Origin: an uncultured Lachnoanaerobaculum sp.
GTDB lineage: Bacteria; Bacillota; Clostridia; Lachnospirales; Lachnospiraceae
Length of the DNA: 17,180 nucleotides
Assembly: GCA_946999385.1 (NCBI GenBank)
Contig: CAMQCZ010000030.1
Location: forward strand, 1 to 17,180
Direction: 5' to 3'
Shown one piece after another: positions 1 to 5,978 of this stretch. Each line of letters starts with the position of its first letter. The first letter of the stretch is position 1. A program made the position numbers and the translations under genes. Under the pieces are notes generated by a model. The model searched no databases. It worked only from the letters and a program-made list of their open reading frames with translations, and was not told the origin of the DNA.

Positions 1-888
1 AATTATTTTAAAGCGATTAAGCAATATATCCAAATCAAAATCTATATCAGGATCTCTCAGTCCTGATATTTTTATTTTATATATATTATTTAATCCTCTT
101 TTATTAATTTCATTGCCTATTTTAAGTAACAATTCAGTGTTTGTAGTATCAATACTTATATTAAATGTCAGGCATATATAAGCCGCACTTGCACAGGAGA
201 TAAAATCAAGCTTTGTTACTTTTTTTTGTTCATCATCTATCTCTCCCAGTATAAAACCATGAATGCCAAGCTCGTTACAATCAAGAGGCTCGGGGGATCC
301 GGGATAAACCATATTATCAAATAATATACTATGCTTATGTATATGTCCTAGGGCATAATAAGTAAAATTATATTTAAGCAGCTCATTTTTGTTAAAGGGA
401 AGATGTTTTAAATCTCCTCCATGAAGCATTAGTATATTAATTTTATCGGCATCAGGTATTGCCAGGTTATTTATAAGACTTTCATTTATTTCTTTACTAT
501 AGTAAGAAAATCCATATACCTCAGTATTCAGATCTTCTATAAATACTGAGCTTATTTCCTTGCTTGTAATATAATGTACATTTTTTGACCATGCAAAATT
601 TGGTATATAAGAATCTTTTTTTATATAATCATGATTACCTGCAATAATGAATATTTGAACCTTTGATATACTTGAGAAAAGGTAATTTATTTCCTTTAGG
701 TCCTTCAAAAGTGCCTGCTTGTGAAATAAATCACCGGATATAAAAAGGCAATCAACATCATAGGCCTTACATGCATTAACTATATTTTGAAGAGAAAGCT
801 TTATTGCATCGGCTCTTTCCTTTGACCAAGGCTTACCGATGTCAGGATTCATTCCATAATGTATATCTGAAGTGTGAATAAATTTCAT
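1..888 (-). CDS. SbcD/YhaO-type metallophosphoesterase (DNA repair exonuclease family), 3' end cut by window edge
   Basis: The frame is open from ATG at 888-886 to the left edge (296 codons, no stop), so the C-terminus is missing. All calcineurin-like phosphoesterase motifs are present in order: D8-x-H10 near the N-terminus, G-D53 in SGDLFH, N85-H86 in AGNHD, H156 in MLHGG, and H182-x-H184 in LGHIHKH. PGSPEPLD at about residues 196-203 is typical of SbcD/YhaO-like nucleases. Family members bind two metal ions, often Mn2+, and cleave DNA ends together with an SMC-like ATPase (SbcC or YhaN). That partner would be expected just beyond the left edge but cannot be seen. The start has AAAGGA 6 nt upstream, and the gene follows asnS after 17 nt, so the two are probably co-transcribed. 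SbcD and YhaO cannot be told apart from this fragment, so no symbol is given. Confidence 0.88.
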   Translation of the reverse strand, partial: MKFIHTSDIHYGMNPDIGKPWSKERADAIKLSLQNIVNACKAYDVDCLFISGDLFHKQALLKDLKEINYLFSSISKVQIFIIAGNHDYIKKDSYIPNFAWSKNVHYITSKEISSVFIEDLNTEVYGFSYYSKEINESLINNLAIPDADKINILMLHGGDLKHLPFNKNELLKYNFTYYALGHIHKHSILFDNMVYPGSPEPLDCNELGIHGFILGEIDDEQKKVTKLDFISCASAAYICLTFNISIDTTNTELLLKIGNEINKRGLNNIYKIKISGLRDPDIDFDLDILLNRFKII

Positions 889-905
889 TTAAAATCCTTT
901 CAAAA

Positions 906-2297
906 TTATAAATCACAATTACCGACAGTACGTGGAAAAGGAATAACATCACGAATATTGGACATACCGGTAAGATACATCACACAACGCTCAAAGCCAA
1001 GACCATATCCTGCATGGCGTGTTGAACCATATTTACGAAGATCAAGATAAAATTGATATTCATCTTCATTCATTCCCAATTCTTGTATACGATTTAATAA
1101 TTTATCATAATTATCCTCACGCTGGCTTCCACCGATTATTTCACCAATTCCAGGAACTAAGCAGTCCATTGCGGCAACTGTTTTATTATCATCATTTTGC
1201 TTCATATAAAAGGCTTTGATTTCTTTTGGATAATTTGTTACAAATAAAGGCTTTTTAAATATTTGTTCTGTTAAATATCTCTCATGCTCTGTTTGAAGGT
1301 CGCATCCCCAGTGAACCTTATAGTCAAAATTATCATTATTTTTTGTCAATATATCAATAGCCTCTGTATATGTAACTTTAGCAAAATCCGAATTTGCTAC
1401 ATTTTGCAAACGTGTTATAAGCTCCTTATCAATAAATTGATTAAAGAAAGCCATTTCCTCTTTTGCATTTTCAAGCACATATTTAATTATATATTTGAGC
1501 ATAGCTTCTGCTACCTCCATAATATCAAAAATATCTGCAAAAGCCATTTCAGGCTCTATCATCCAAAATTCTGCGGCATGTCTTGTTGTATTTGAATTTT
1601 CTGCTCTGAATGTAGGTCCAAAGGTATATACATTTCTAAATGCCATAGCATAGGTTTCAGCATTTAGCTGTCCACTGACAGTTAAATTTGTTTCTTTTCC
1701 GAAGAAATCTTTAGAGCTGTCTATATTTCCACTATTATCAAGGGGCGGATTTTTAAGATCAAGAGTAGTAACTCTAAACATTTCACCTGCACCCTCAGCA
1801 TCATTACCGGTAATTATAGGGGTATGGACATATACAAAATTTCTTTCTCTAAAGAAATTATGTATTGCAAATGCTATTAAGGAACGAACTCTAAATACTG
1901 CTTGAAATGTATTTGTTCTTGGACGTAGATGTGAAATTGTCCTCAGATATTCAAGGCTATGTCTTTTCTTTTGAAGTGGATAAGTAGAAAGACTGTCGCC
2001 TTCAATATCTATTTGCTTTGCCTGTATTTCAAAGGGCTGCTTGGCATTAGGAGTAGCTATAAGTATTCCTTTTATTATAAGAGCCGCACCTACATTTACT
2101 TTAGTTATTTGCTCAAAATTTTCAAGCTTATCATTATAAACAGCTTGAATTTGTTCAAAATAGGTTCCATCACTAAGAGATAAAAAACCGAAGCTTTTTG
2201 AATCTCGATTACTTTTAACCCAAGCACCTATGGTAAGCTCTTTATCAAGATAGGCTTGAGTATTAGAAAATAAATCTTTTACTGTTACTAATTTCAT
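906..2297 (-). CDS. asnS: Asparagine--tRNA ligase (AsnRS)
   Basis: This is a complete 463-residue class IIb aminoacyl-tRNA synthetase that charges tRNA-Asn with asparagine in the cytoplasm using ATP. The N-terminal OB-fold anticodon-binding domain (about residues 1-105) contains IGAWVKSNRDSKSFGF. A linker with SLEYLRTISHLRPRTNTF at about 114-131 leads to the catalytic domain. Class II motif 2 is at about 229-250 (TFRAENSNTTRHAAEFWMIE). Motif 3 is at 430-456 (GYGLGFER ... IPFPRT). Length matches bacterial AsnRS. The details TFRAENSNTTRHAAEF and the C-terminal VGNCDL favour AsnRS over AspRS. The only nearby ribosome site is AGAGG 14 nt before the ATG, a long spacing. An extended -10 promoter lies about 40 nt upstream. 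No T-box leader is visible, and the short 5' UTR leaves no room for one. Confidence 0.97.
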   Translation of the reverse strand: MKLVTVKDLFSNTQAYLDKELTIGAWVKSNRDSKSFGFLSLSDGTYFEQIQAVYNDKLENFEQITKVNVGAALIIKGILIATPNAKQPFEIQAKQIDIEGDSLSTYPLQKKRHSLEYLRTISHLRPRTNTFQAVFRVRSLIAFAIHNFFRERNFVYVHTPIITGNDAEGAGEMFRVTTLDLKNPPLDNSGNIDSSKDFFGKETNLTVSGQLNAETYAMAFRNVYTFGPTFRAENSNTTRHAAEFWMIEPEMAFADIFDIMEVAEAMLKYIIKYVLENAKEEMAFFNQFIDKELITRLQNVANSDFAKVTYTEAIDILTKNNDNFDYKVHWGCDLQTEHERYLTEQIFKKPLFVTNYPKEIKAFYMKQNDDNKTVAAMDCLVPGIGEIIGGSQREDNYDKLLNRIQELGMNEDEYQFYLDLRKYGSTRHAGYGLGFERCVMYLTGMSNIRDVIPFPRTVGNCDL

Positions 2298-2336
2298 AAA
2301 AATATTTTAAACCTCTTTTCAAATAAAATAAATTTA

Positions 2337-2345
2337 ATTATAGCA
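2337..2345 (-). promoter_or_regulatory. Extended -10 promoter of asnS
   Basis: Read on the minus strand, TGCTATAAT is a perfect -10 hexamer (2342-2337) with an upstream TGN extension. No good -35 hexamer is found 16-18 nt upstream, which extended -10 promoters tolerate. Transcription would start near 2330 and leave about 32 nt of untranslated leader. Confidence 0.55.
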
Positions 2346-2745
2346 TATATAAATATTAAAATCGACTATAAAGCATTTAAAATTATATTAAGGTAAATCT
2401 TCATAGTCAATTTTATTTTTAAAATTATAGCTTGATTTAATGCTTGATTTTATATTTTTTCTAACTCAATTTATTTTAACTTTTTTATACTGACACTTTA
2501 TTTTACAATTTTAACAAAGGCTGAAAGCGTTTGTAGTGCAATGGGTTTAACTAAAGTCTATTGATATTTCTATGTTTGTTAAAGGTGATATTTTATTTTA
2601 TTTTCTATATATTTTTTGATGCTTTAGGACTTGCGTTTTTCATTATGCTCTGTTCCTTATACTCCCTCACGATCTTGATAACCTTGCCACGTGCGTTCCT
2701 CTGCTCTGCCCCTACACCACGATCTCCTACAAAGAACTAATAATA
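2346..2745. other. Intergenic spacer between asnS and the toxin-antitoxin module
   Basis: This stretch has no intact gene. The asnS-proximal half (2346-2600) is very AT-rich and shows no recognisable element beyond a short direct repeat of CTTGATTT near 2431-2450. From about 2625 to 2730 the base composition jumps to around 50 % GC, well above the surroundings. On the minus strand that part holds a short stop-bounded open frame, listed separately. No T-box, riboswitch or convincing terminator hairpin was found. Confidence 0.6.
2605..2739 (-). pseudogene. Possible degenerate C-terminal gene remnant (43 codons, unidentified)
   Basis: Between in-frame stops at 2739-2737 and 2607-2605 the minus strand has a 43-codon open frame with no plausible start at its head. 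It includes RNARGKVIKIVREYKEQS, a charged helical-looking peptide. Its codons (GTG, ATC, AAG, CGT, GGC) are GC-richer than those of the AT-biased neighbours. This suggests the tail of a horizontally acquired gene whose 5' part is lost. It directly abuts the toxin-antitoxin promoter, consistent with a decayed mobile region. I do not recognise the family. It could also be non-coding. Confidence 0.3.
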
Positions 2746-2774
2746 TTGATTATGATAAAAGTGTACGTTATAAT
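2746..2774 (+). promoter_or_regulatory. Promoter of the toxin-antitoxin operon
   Basis: TTGATT (2746-2751) and a perfect TATAAT (2769-2774) are separated by exactly 17 nt. The antitoxin ATG follows at 2798, behind AAGGAGG at 2785-2791. Confidence 0.8.
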
Positions 2775-2780
2775 ATACAT
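2761..2780. promoter_or_regulatory. Putative YefM-type operator overlapping the -10 box
   Basis: An imperfect inverted repeat centred on the -10 box has the arms GTGTACG (2761-2767) and TATACAT (2774-2780). The TGTA/TACA cores pair exactly and the remaining differences are transitions. YefM antitoxins in E. coli bind TGTACA-type palindromes at their own promoter, so autoregulation by antitoxin and toxin-antitoxin complex is the likely role. The functional assignment is inferred. Confidence 0.45.
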
Positions 2781-2797
2781 ATATAAGGAGGCACAAT

Positions 2798-3046
2798 ATG
2801 ATTAATACAAATATCACCAATTTTAGAAAAAATATCTTTGGAATGCTAAAGCAGACAATTAAATTTAACGAGCCTGTAAATGTTAGTACTAAAGACGGTA
2901 ATGCTGTCATTATCAGTGAAGAAGATTATAAGGGTCTTATTGAAACATTGTATCTTGCTTCTATTCCTGCTATGAAAGAAAAAATTATAGATGGCTTGAA
3001 TACTTCACTTGATGAATGTTTAAAAGAAAATGAGGTACAGTGGTAA
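2798..3046 (+). CDS. yefM: Type II antitoxin, Phd/YefM family
   Basis: This 82-residue protein is the right size for a YefM/Phd antitoxin. The N-terminal half (about residues 1-50) has the Phd-fold pattern: an opening strand and helix (NITNFRKNIFGMLKQ), then PVNVSTKDGNAVIISEEDY, the usual strand-turn-strand that dimerises and binds operator DNA. The C-terminal half (about 50-82) is an acidic tail expected to wrap and inhibit the toxin. It has a strong AAGGAGG ribosome site 6 nt before the ATG and its own promoter. Its TAA stop overlaps the toxin ATG by one base (TAATG), so the two are translationally coupled. It should repress its own promoter and neutralise the YoeB-like nuclease encoded next. 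Confidence 0.85.
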   Translation: MINTNITNFRKNIFGMLKQTIKFNEPVNVSTKDGNAVIISEEDYKGLIETLYLASIPAMKEKIIDGLNTSLDECLKENEVQW

Positions 3047-3309
3047 TGTATTTAATCGTTTATACAAAAAACGCAGTTAATGATATACCTAAGCTAAAAT
3101 CGGCAAAGCTGGAAAAGAAAGCAAAAGCTTTACTAGATATTATTCGTGAAAATCCTTATCAAACACCACCGTCTTACGAAAAATTACAAGGTGATTTACA
3201 AGGTGCTTATTCACGTCGTATAAATATCAAGTATCGTCTTGTTTATGAGATTTTAGAAGAAGAAAAGGCTGTAAAAATTATCAGCTTATGGACACATTAT
3301 GAATTTTGA
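3046..3309 (+). CDS. yoeB: Type II toxin, YoeB/Txe family ribosome-dependent mRNA interferase
   Basis: With ATG at 3046 the product is 87 residues. A GTG at 3040 is possible but sits too close to its ribosome site, whereas GAGG at 3032-3035 suits the ATG. The RelE-fold signature of YoeB is clear: LQGDLQGAYSRRI, then YRLVYEI, then a C-terminal LWTHYEF. Residues matching the E. coli catalytic set Glu46/Arg65/His83 are E45, R64 and H84. YoeB toxins bind the ribosomal A site and cleave mRNA. With all key residues present the gene looks active. It overlaps the antitoxin stop by one base. The pair lies next to a decayed GC-rich fragment and just upstream of a tRNA gene, typical of accessory insertions. 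No integrase or att duplication is visible. Confidence 0.9.
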   Translation: MYLIVYTKNAVNDIPKLKSAKLEKKAKALLDIIRENPYQTPPSYEKLQGDLQGAYSRRINIKYRLVYEILEEEKAVKIISLWTHYEF

Positions 3310-3340
3310 TGTTTTAGTATAAAAAAATATTTGAATTAGC

Positions 3341-3369
3341 TTGACATTTACTTTGAAATGGTGTAATAT
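3341..3369 (+). promoter_or_regulatory. Promoter of tRNA-Lys
   Basis: A consensus TTGACA (3341-3346), a 17-nt spacer and TAATAT (3364-3369) give a near-ideal vegetative sigma-factor promoter about 30 nt before the mature tRNA 5' end. Confidence 0.88.
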
Positions 3370-3398
3370 ACTTTTTGTATTTCCTAAATTTACAGGAA

Positions 3399-3471
3399 GC
3401 ACCTTTAGCTCAGTTGGTAGAGCAGTAGACTCTTAATCTATTTGTCCAGGGTTCGAGTCCCTGAAGGTGCA
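3399..3471 (+). tRNA. tRNA-Lys (anticodon CTT)
   Basis: A full cloverleaf can be drawn. The acceptor stem GCACCTT (3399-3405) pairs with AAGGTGC (3464-3470), and the discriminator is A3471. The D-arm region contains AGCTCAGTTGGTAGAGC. The anticodon stem GTAGA/TCTAT encloses the loop CTCTTAA with anticodon CTT at 3432-3434, reading AAG. The T arm is CAGGG-TTCGAGT-CCCTG (3447-3463). The 3' CCA is not encoded, since GCA follows, so it must be added by nucleotidyltransferase. The gene is monocistronic with its own promoter and terminator. Confidence 0.96.
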
Positions 3472-3473
3472 GC

Positions 3474-3520
3474 AAGTCTTTTTCAATTGCGTAGCACAGT
3501 TGGGAGGGACTTATTTTTTT
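3474..3520 (+). terminator. Rho-independent terminator after tRNA-Lys
   Basis: A 16-bp stem rich in G-U pairs forms from 3474-3489 and 3497-3512 around a 7-nt loop (CGTAGCA), with an ATTTTTTT tract at 3513-3520. The arms are AAGTCTTTTT+CAATTG and CAGTTG+GGAGGGACTT. Every position pairs if G-U is allowed. Confidence 0.75.
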
Positions 3521-3551
3521 ATTAAAGCATTAGATTTTTTAAGGAGTAAAT

Positions 3552-4334
3552 ATGAAAAAAAATATATATAATGTACTGATAGTAATATTATTATTAATAT
3601 CAATGTATTGTATATTTAAAATATTTCAAATTCAATTAGAATATAAGATTGGAAATAATACATATAAAAGCCTGGATAAATATGTTCAAAATATTGATGA
3701 AAAAGATACAATAAAAATTGCAAATGAGATTACAAAAAAACAAAAGAAAAAAGTGATTGATAAATATAGTGATTATCCAAGCGTAAATTTTAAAGCACTA
3801 AGATCCATAAATTCTGATGTGCTTGCTTGGATTTATTATAAGGATACACCTATTAATTATCCTATTTTAAAATGTGATGATAATGAATATTATTTGACAC
3901 ATTTATTTAATCGTAAAAAAAACAGCTCCGGTGCTATTTTTATGGATTATAGAAATAAGGGGAATTTTACAGATAAAAATAATATTATATATGGTCATAA
4001 TATGAAAAATGGTACCATGTTTTCAGGTTTATTAAAATTAAAAAATCAGGATTATTATGATAGCCATAAAAATATTATAATTATAAGCGAAAATGATATT
4101 TATGAGCTTGAATTATTTTCTGCTTATACAACTGATGTATATGACGATTCTTGGAAGTTGGAATTTTCGGATGATGATGAATTATTAGCTTGGGCTATTA
4201 ATACTAAGAAAAAATCTATATTTAAGTCTGATATAAATCTGCTTAAGGGTGAAAAATATGTCAGCTTATCAACCTGTACCTATGATTTTAATGATGCAAG
4301 ATTTATTGTTGTAGGAAGATTAAAGAAAATATAA
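3552..4334 (+). CDS. Class B sortase
   Basis: This 260-residue membrane-anchored cysteine transpeptidase has one N-terminal membrane segment (about residues 8-26) and then an extracellular catalytic domain. The catalytic triad is visible as H149 (IIYGHNMKNGTMF), C242 (LSTCTY) and R250 (DARFIVVGR). The spacing and the sequence INYPILKCDDNEYYL are typical of class B (SrtB-like) enzymes. Such enzymes cleave a C-terminal sorting motif of a secreted protein and join it to the cell wall. No protein with a C-terminal sorting signal is visible in this window, so the substrate is unknown. AAGGAG lies 6 nt before the ATG. No clear promoter was found between the tRNA terminator and this gene, so terminator read-through is possible. 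It has its own terminator and lies 188 nt before the Tad operon, which has a separate promoter; a functional link to the pilus is possible but unproven. Confidence 0.92.
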   Translation: MKKNIYNVLIVILLLISMYCIFKIFQIQLEYKIGNNTYKSLDKYVQNIDEKDTIKIANEITKKQKKKVIDKYSDYPSVNFKALRSINSDVLAWIYYKDTPINYPILKCDDNEYYLTHLFNRKKNSSGAIFMDYRNKGNFTDKNNIIYGHNMKNGTMFSGLLKLKNQDYYDSHKNIIIISENDIYELELFSAYTTDVYDDSWKLEFSDDDELLAWAINTKKKSIFKSDINLLKGEKYVSLSTCTYDFNDARFIVVGRLKKI

Positions 4335-4343
4335 TTGAATTTT

Positions 4344-4392
4344 ATCAGTAATTATGGCTTAACTCGCTATGACTACTGATTTTTTATTTTTT
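4344..4392 (+). terminator. Rho-independent terminator after the sortase gene
   Basis: ATCAGTA (4344-4350) pairs with TACTGAT (4374-4380). The stem continues inward with one A-C mismatch and ATGGC/GCTAT around a 7-nt loop. TTTTTTATTTTT follows from 4380. It separates the sortase transcript from the Tad operon. Confidence 0.88.
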
Positions 4393-4412
4393 ATAGAAAT
4401 TCATTTAAACTA

Positions 4413-4441
4413 TTGACATATAAGTGAAAATGGGATATATT
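4413..4441 (+). promoter_or_regulatory. Main promoter of the Tad operon
   Basis: Consensus TTGACA (4413-4418), a 17-nt spacer and TATATT (4436-4441) lie about 80 nt before tadZ. The ~75-nt AT-rich leader shows only a small CTAATT/AATTAG hairpin and no recognised riboswitch. No other strong promoter was seen before 14225, so this one probably drives all eleven genes. Confidence 0.82.
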
Positions 4442-4521
4442 TCAATCATATTATTTATTCTAATTTCAATTAGTTATTTATTCAAAAATCATATTACTTA
4501 GACATTTCGCTAAGGAGTTTC

Positions 4522-5490
4522 ATGCAAGCATTTTTAATTTCTAAAGATGAGGTATATTCAGGAAGACTTATTTTGTTGTTAAATAAAGCTTCTTTATTAC
4601 CATTTAAATTTCAATATATTAATTTGAATATTGATAAAAAACAAGAGTTTGATTCAAAAACCTTTCTTTTATTTGATATAGATTCAATTGATTTCTATGA
4701 AGAAAATATTGATAAATTTATTAATACCAATATATTATACTTATATAGTGATATATATCTATCTTCACCTAAAGAATTTCTAAACCAAGATAATCTTATA
4801 TATAAATTCCAAAATTATAAAAATATTCAAAAAGCTATATTAGGAAAGTTATCCGATTTAGAGCATCTTGATCTTGTTAAAAGTAAAGAAGGTAGTAGGA
4901 TTATTTCGATATATTCACCTGTTAATCGTTGTGGAAAGAGCTTATTAGCTTTAAATTTATCAAAAATGCTTTCAAAGGATAAGAAAGTGCTATTTATAAG
5001 CTTTGATAATTATTGTTATTTTGAGAATAATTCAAATATTGAAAAGCTATCTTTATCTGATTTTATTTATAATTATTTTAAATTTGATTTTGATATTAGT
5101 AGAATAAAAAAATATATAAATATTTCCGGCAATTTACATTTTATAAATGGAGTAGAGCATCCTAATGATATATATAGCTTAAATGAAGAGGAATATTATA
5201 ATTTATTTAAACAAATTTCAAAAAAGCTTGATTATGACTATTTTATCGTAGATTTATCATTCTTGGCTATTAATTTGATGAGGATAATAGAGCTGAGTTT
5301 TAAATTCGTAGTACCATTTATAGACGATTCTATTTCACTGTACAAGCTGAATAAATTTAAGGATGAGTTAAAAAATGAAAAGGTGTGTAAAGAAATTGAC
5401 GATAAAATTATATATTTAGAAATGAATAATGAAAAGGATATTTTTGAAAAAGCGAAAATAATTAAAGCAGATTTAGGGGAGCAATTATGA
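4522..5490 (+). CDS. tadZ: TadZ/CpaE-like atypical ParA/MinD-family ATPase
   Basis: This 322-residue protein has the TadZ layout. An N-terminal domain of about 120 residues resembles a degenerate response-regulator receiver fold (alternating strands, including FLLFDIDSIDF). A MinD/ParA-like P-loop ATPase follows. The P-loop at 132-140 (SPVNRCGKS) keeps the GK-S core but lacks the signature lysine of the KGGxGK(T/S) motif; valine stands there. D244 in DYFIVDLS fits Walker B. TadZ/CpaE proteins mark the site of Tad pilus assembly and recruit other components at the inner face of the membrane. It is first in the operon, with AAGGAG 4 nt before the ATG, and its TGA overlaps the next ATG by 4 nt. 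The position and fold support the call; overall sequence similarity is not testable here. Confidence 0.8.
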   Translation: MQAFLISKDEVYSGRLILLLNKASLLPFKFQYINLNIDKKQEFDSKTFLLFDIDSIDFYEENIDKFINTNILYLYSDIYLSSPKEFLNQDNLIYKFQNYKNIQKAILGKLSDLEHLDLVKSKEGSRIISIYSPVNRCGKSLLALNLSKMLSKDKKVLFISFDNYCYFENNSNIEKLSLSDFIYNYFKFDFDISRIKKYINISGNLHFINGVEHPNDIYSLNEEEYYNLFKQISKKLDYDYFIVDLSFLAINLMRIIELSFKFVVPFIDDSISLYKLNKFKDELKNEKVCKEIDDKIIYLEMNNEKDIFEKAKIIKADLGEQL

Positions 5491-5978
5491 AATATTTTGA
5501 TATGATTATTATTATAATGCTTGGATTTGCAAGCATTTCAGATTTGTTTTATAAAAAAGTATCTAATATATGGCTTGCTATATGGCTTGTTGTAGGGATT
5601 TATATAAGAAGCTATGACTTTATAGTATTATTTTTACTTGCTCTTTTATGTACATATATATTATATTACTTGGCTTTTTTTGGAGCGGCAGATATTAAAA
5701 TTATTTCTATATTATGTGGATATTTGGGCATTAAAAAAACATTATATTTAAGTTTCATAGCACTTTGTCTGGCGGCAATTTATTCATTGTATTATCTTAT
5801 AAGGAAAAAAATATTAATTGAAAGATTGGAATATTTTTTTAGATATTGTGATATTAGCTTTAAGGCGGGCAGATTTTTTAAATATACAAACTCATTTTCG
5901 GATAGTATAAATATTGCAATGATACCATTTTTTTTAGTTGCTTTTATTCTGATGAAGGTATGTAGTATATGGATTTAG
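5487..5978 (+). CDS. tadV: Prepilin peptidase 1 (A24 family, TadV/CpaA-like) with GAAD active-site motif
   Basis: This 163-residue polytopic membrane protein consists of several hydrophobic segments, the size of a minimal TadV/CpaA peptidase without the methylase domain. Type IV prepilin peptidases are aspartic proteases using two Asp residues on the cytoplasmic side. Here these are D19 in SISDLFYKKVSN and D69 in FFGAADIKI. The family normally has G-x-G-D around the second Asp; this protein has G66-A67-A68-D69, so the second Gly is Ala. It should cleave the leader of Flp and/or the pseudopilins. The ATG overlaps the tadZ stop (ATGA) and has a GGGGAG ribosome site. A second family member lies downstream at 12156. 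Whether it is catalytically altered or simply a tolerated variant is unknown. Confidence 0.86.
   Translation: MKYFDMIIIIMLGFASISDLFYKKVSNIWLAIWLVVGIYIRSYDFIVLFLLALLCTYILYYLAFFGAADIKIISILCGYLGIKKTLYLSFIALCLAAIYSLYYLIRKKILIERLEYFFRYCDISFKAGRFFKYTNSFSDSINIAMIPFFLVAFILMKVCSIWI

Noticed and set aside
1019..2183. Plus-strand open frames of 66-103 codons inside asnS
   Set aside because: They lie antisense to a gene with complete family motifs, lack ribosome sites and look like no protein family.
2298..2600. Possible T-box leader of asnS
   Set aside because: The promoter found leaves only about 32 nt of leader, and no T-box core sequence or antiterminator-like hairpin is seen on the minus strand.
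2644..2739. Plus-strand 31-codon frame over the GC-rich patch
   Set aside because: No ribosome site and an unlikely composition; the minus-strand frame looks more protein-like.
3399..3471. tRNA-Lys as an integration (att) site
   Set aside because: No duplicate of the tRNA 3' end and no integrase gene is visible in the window.
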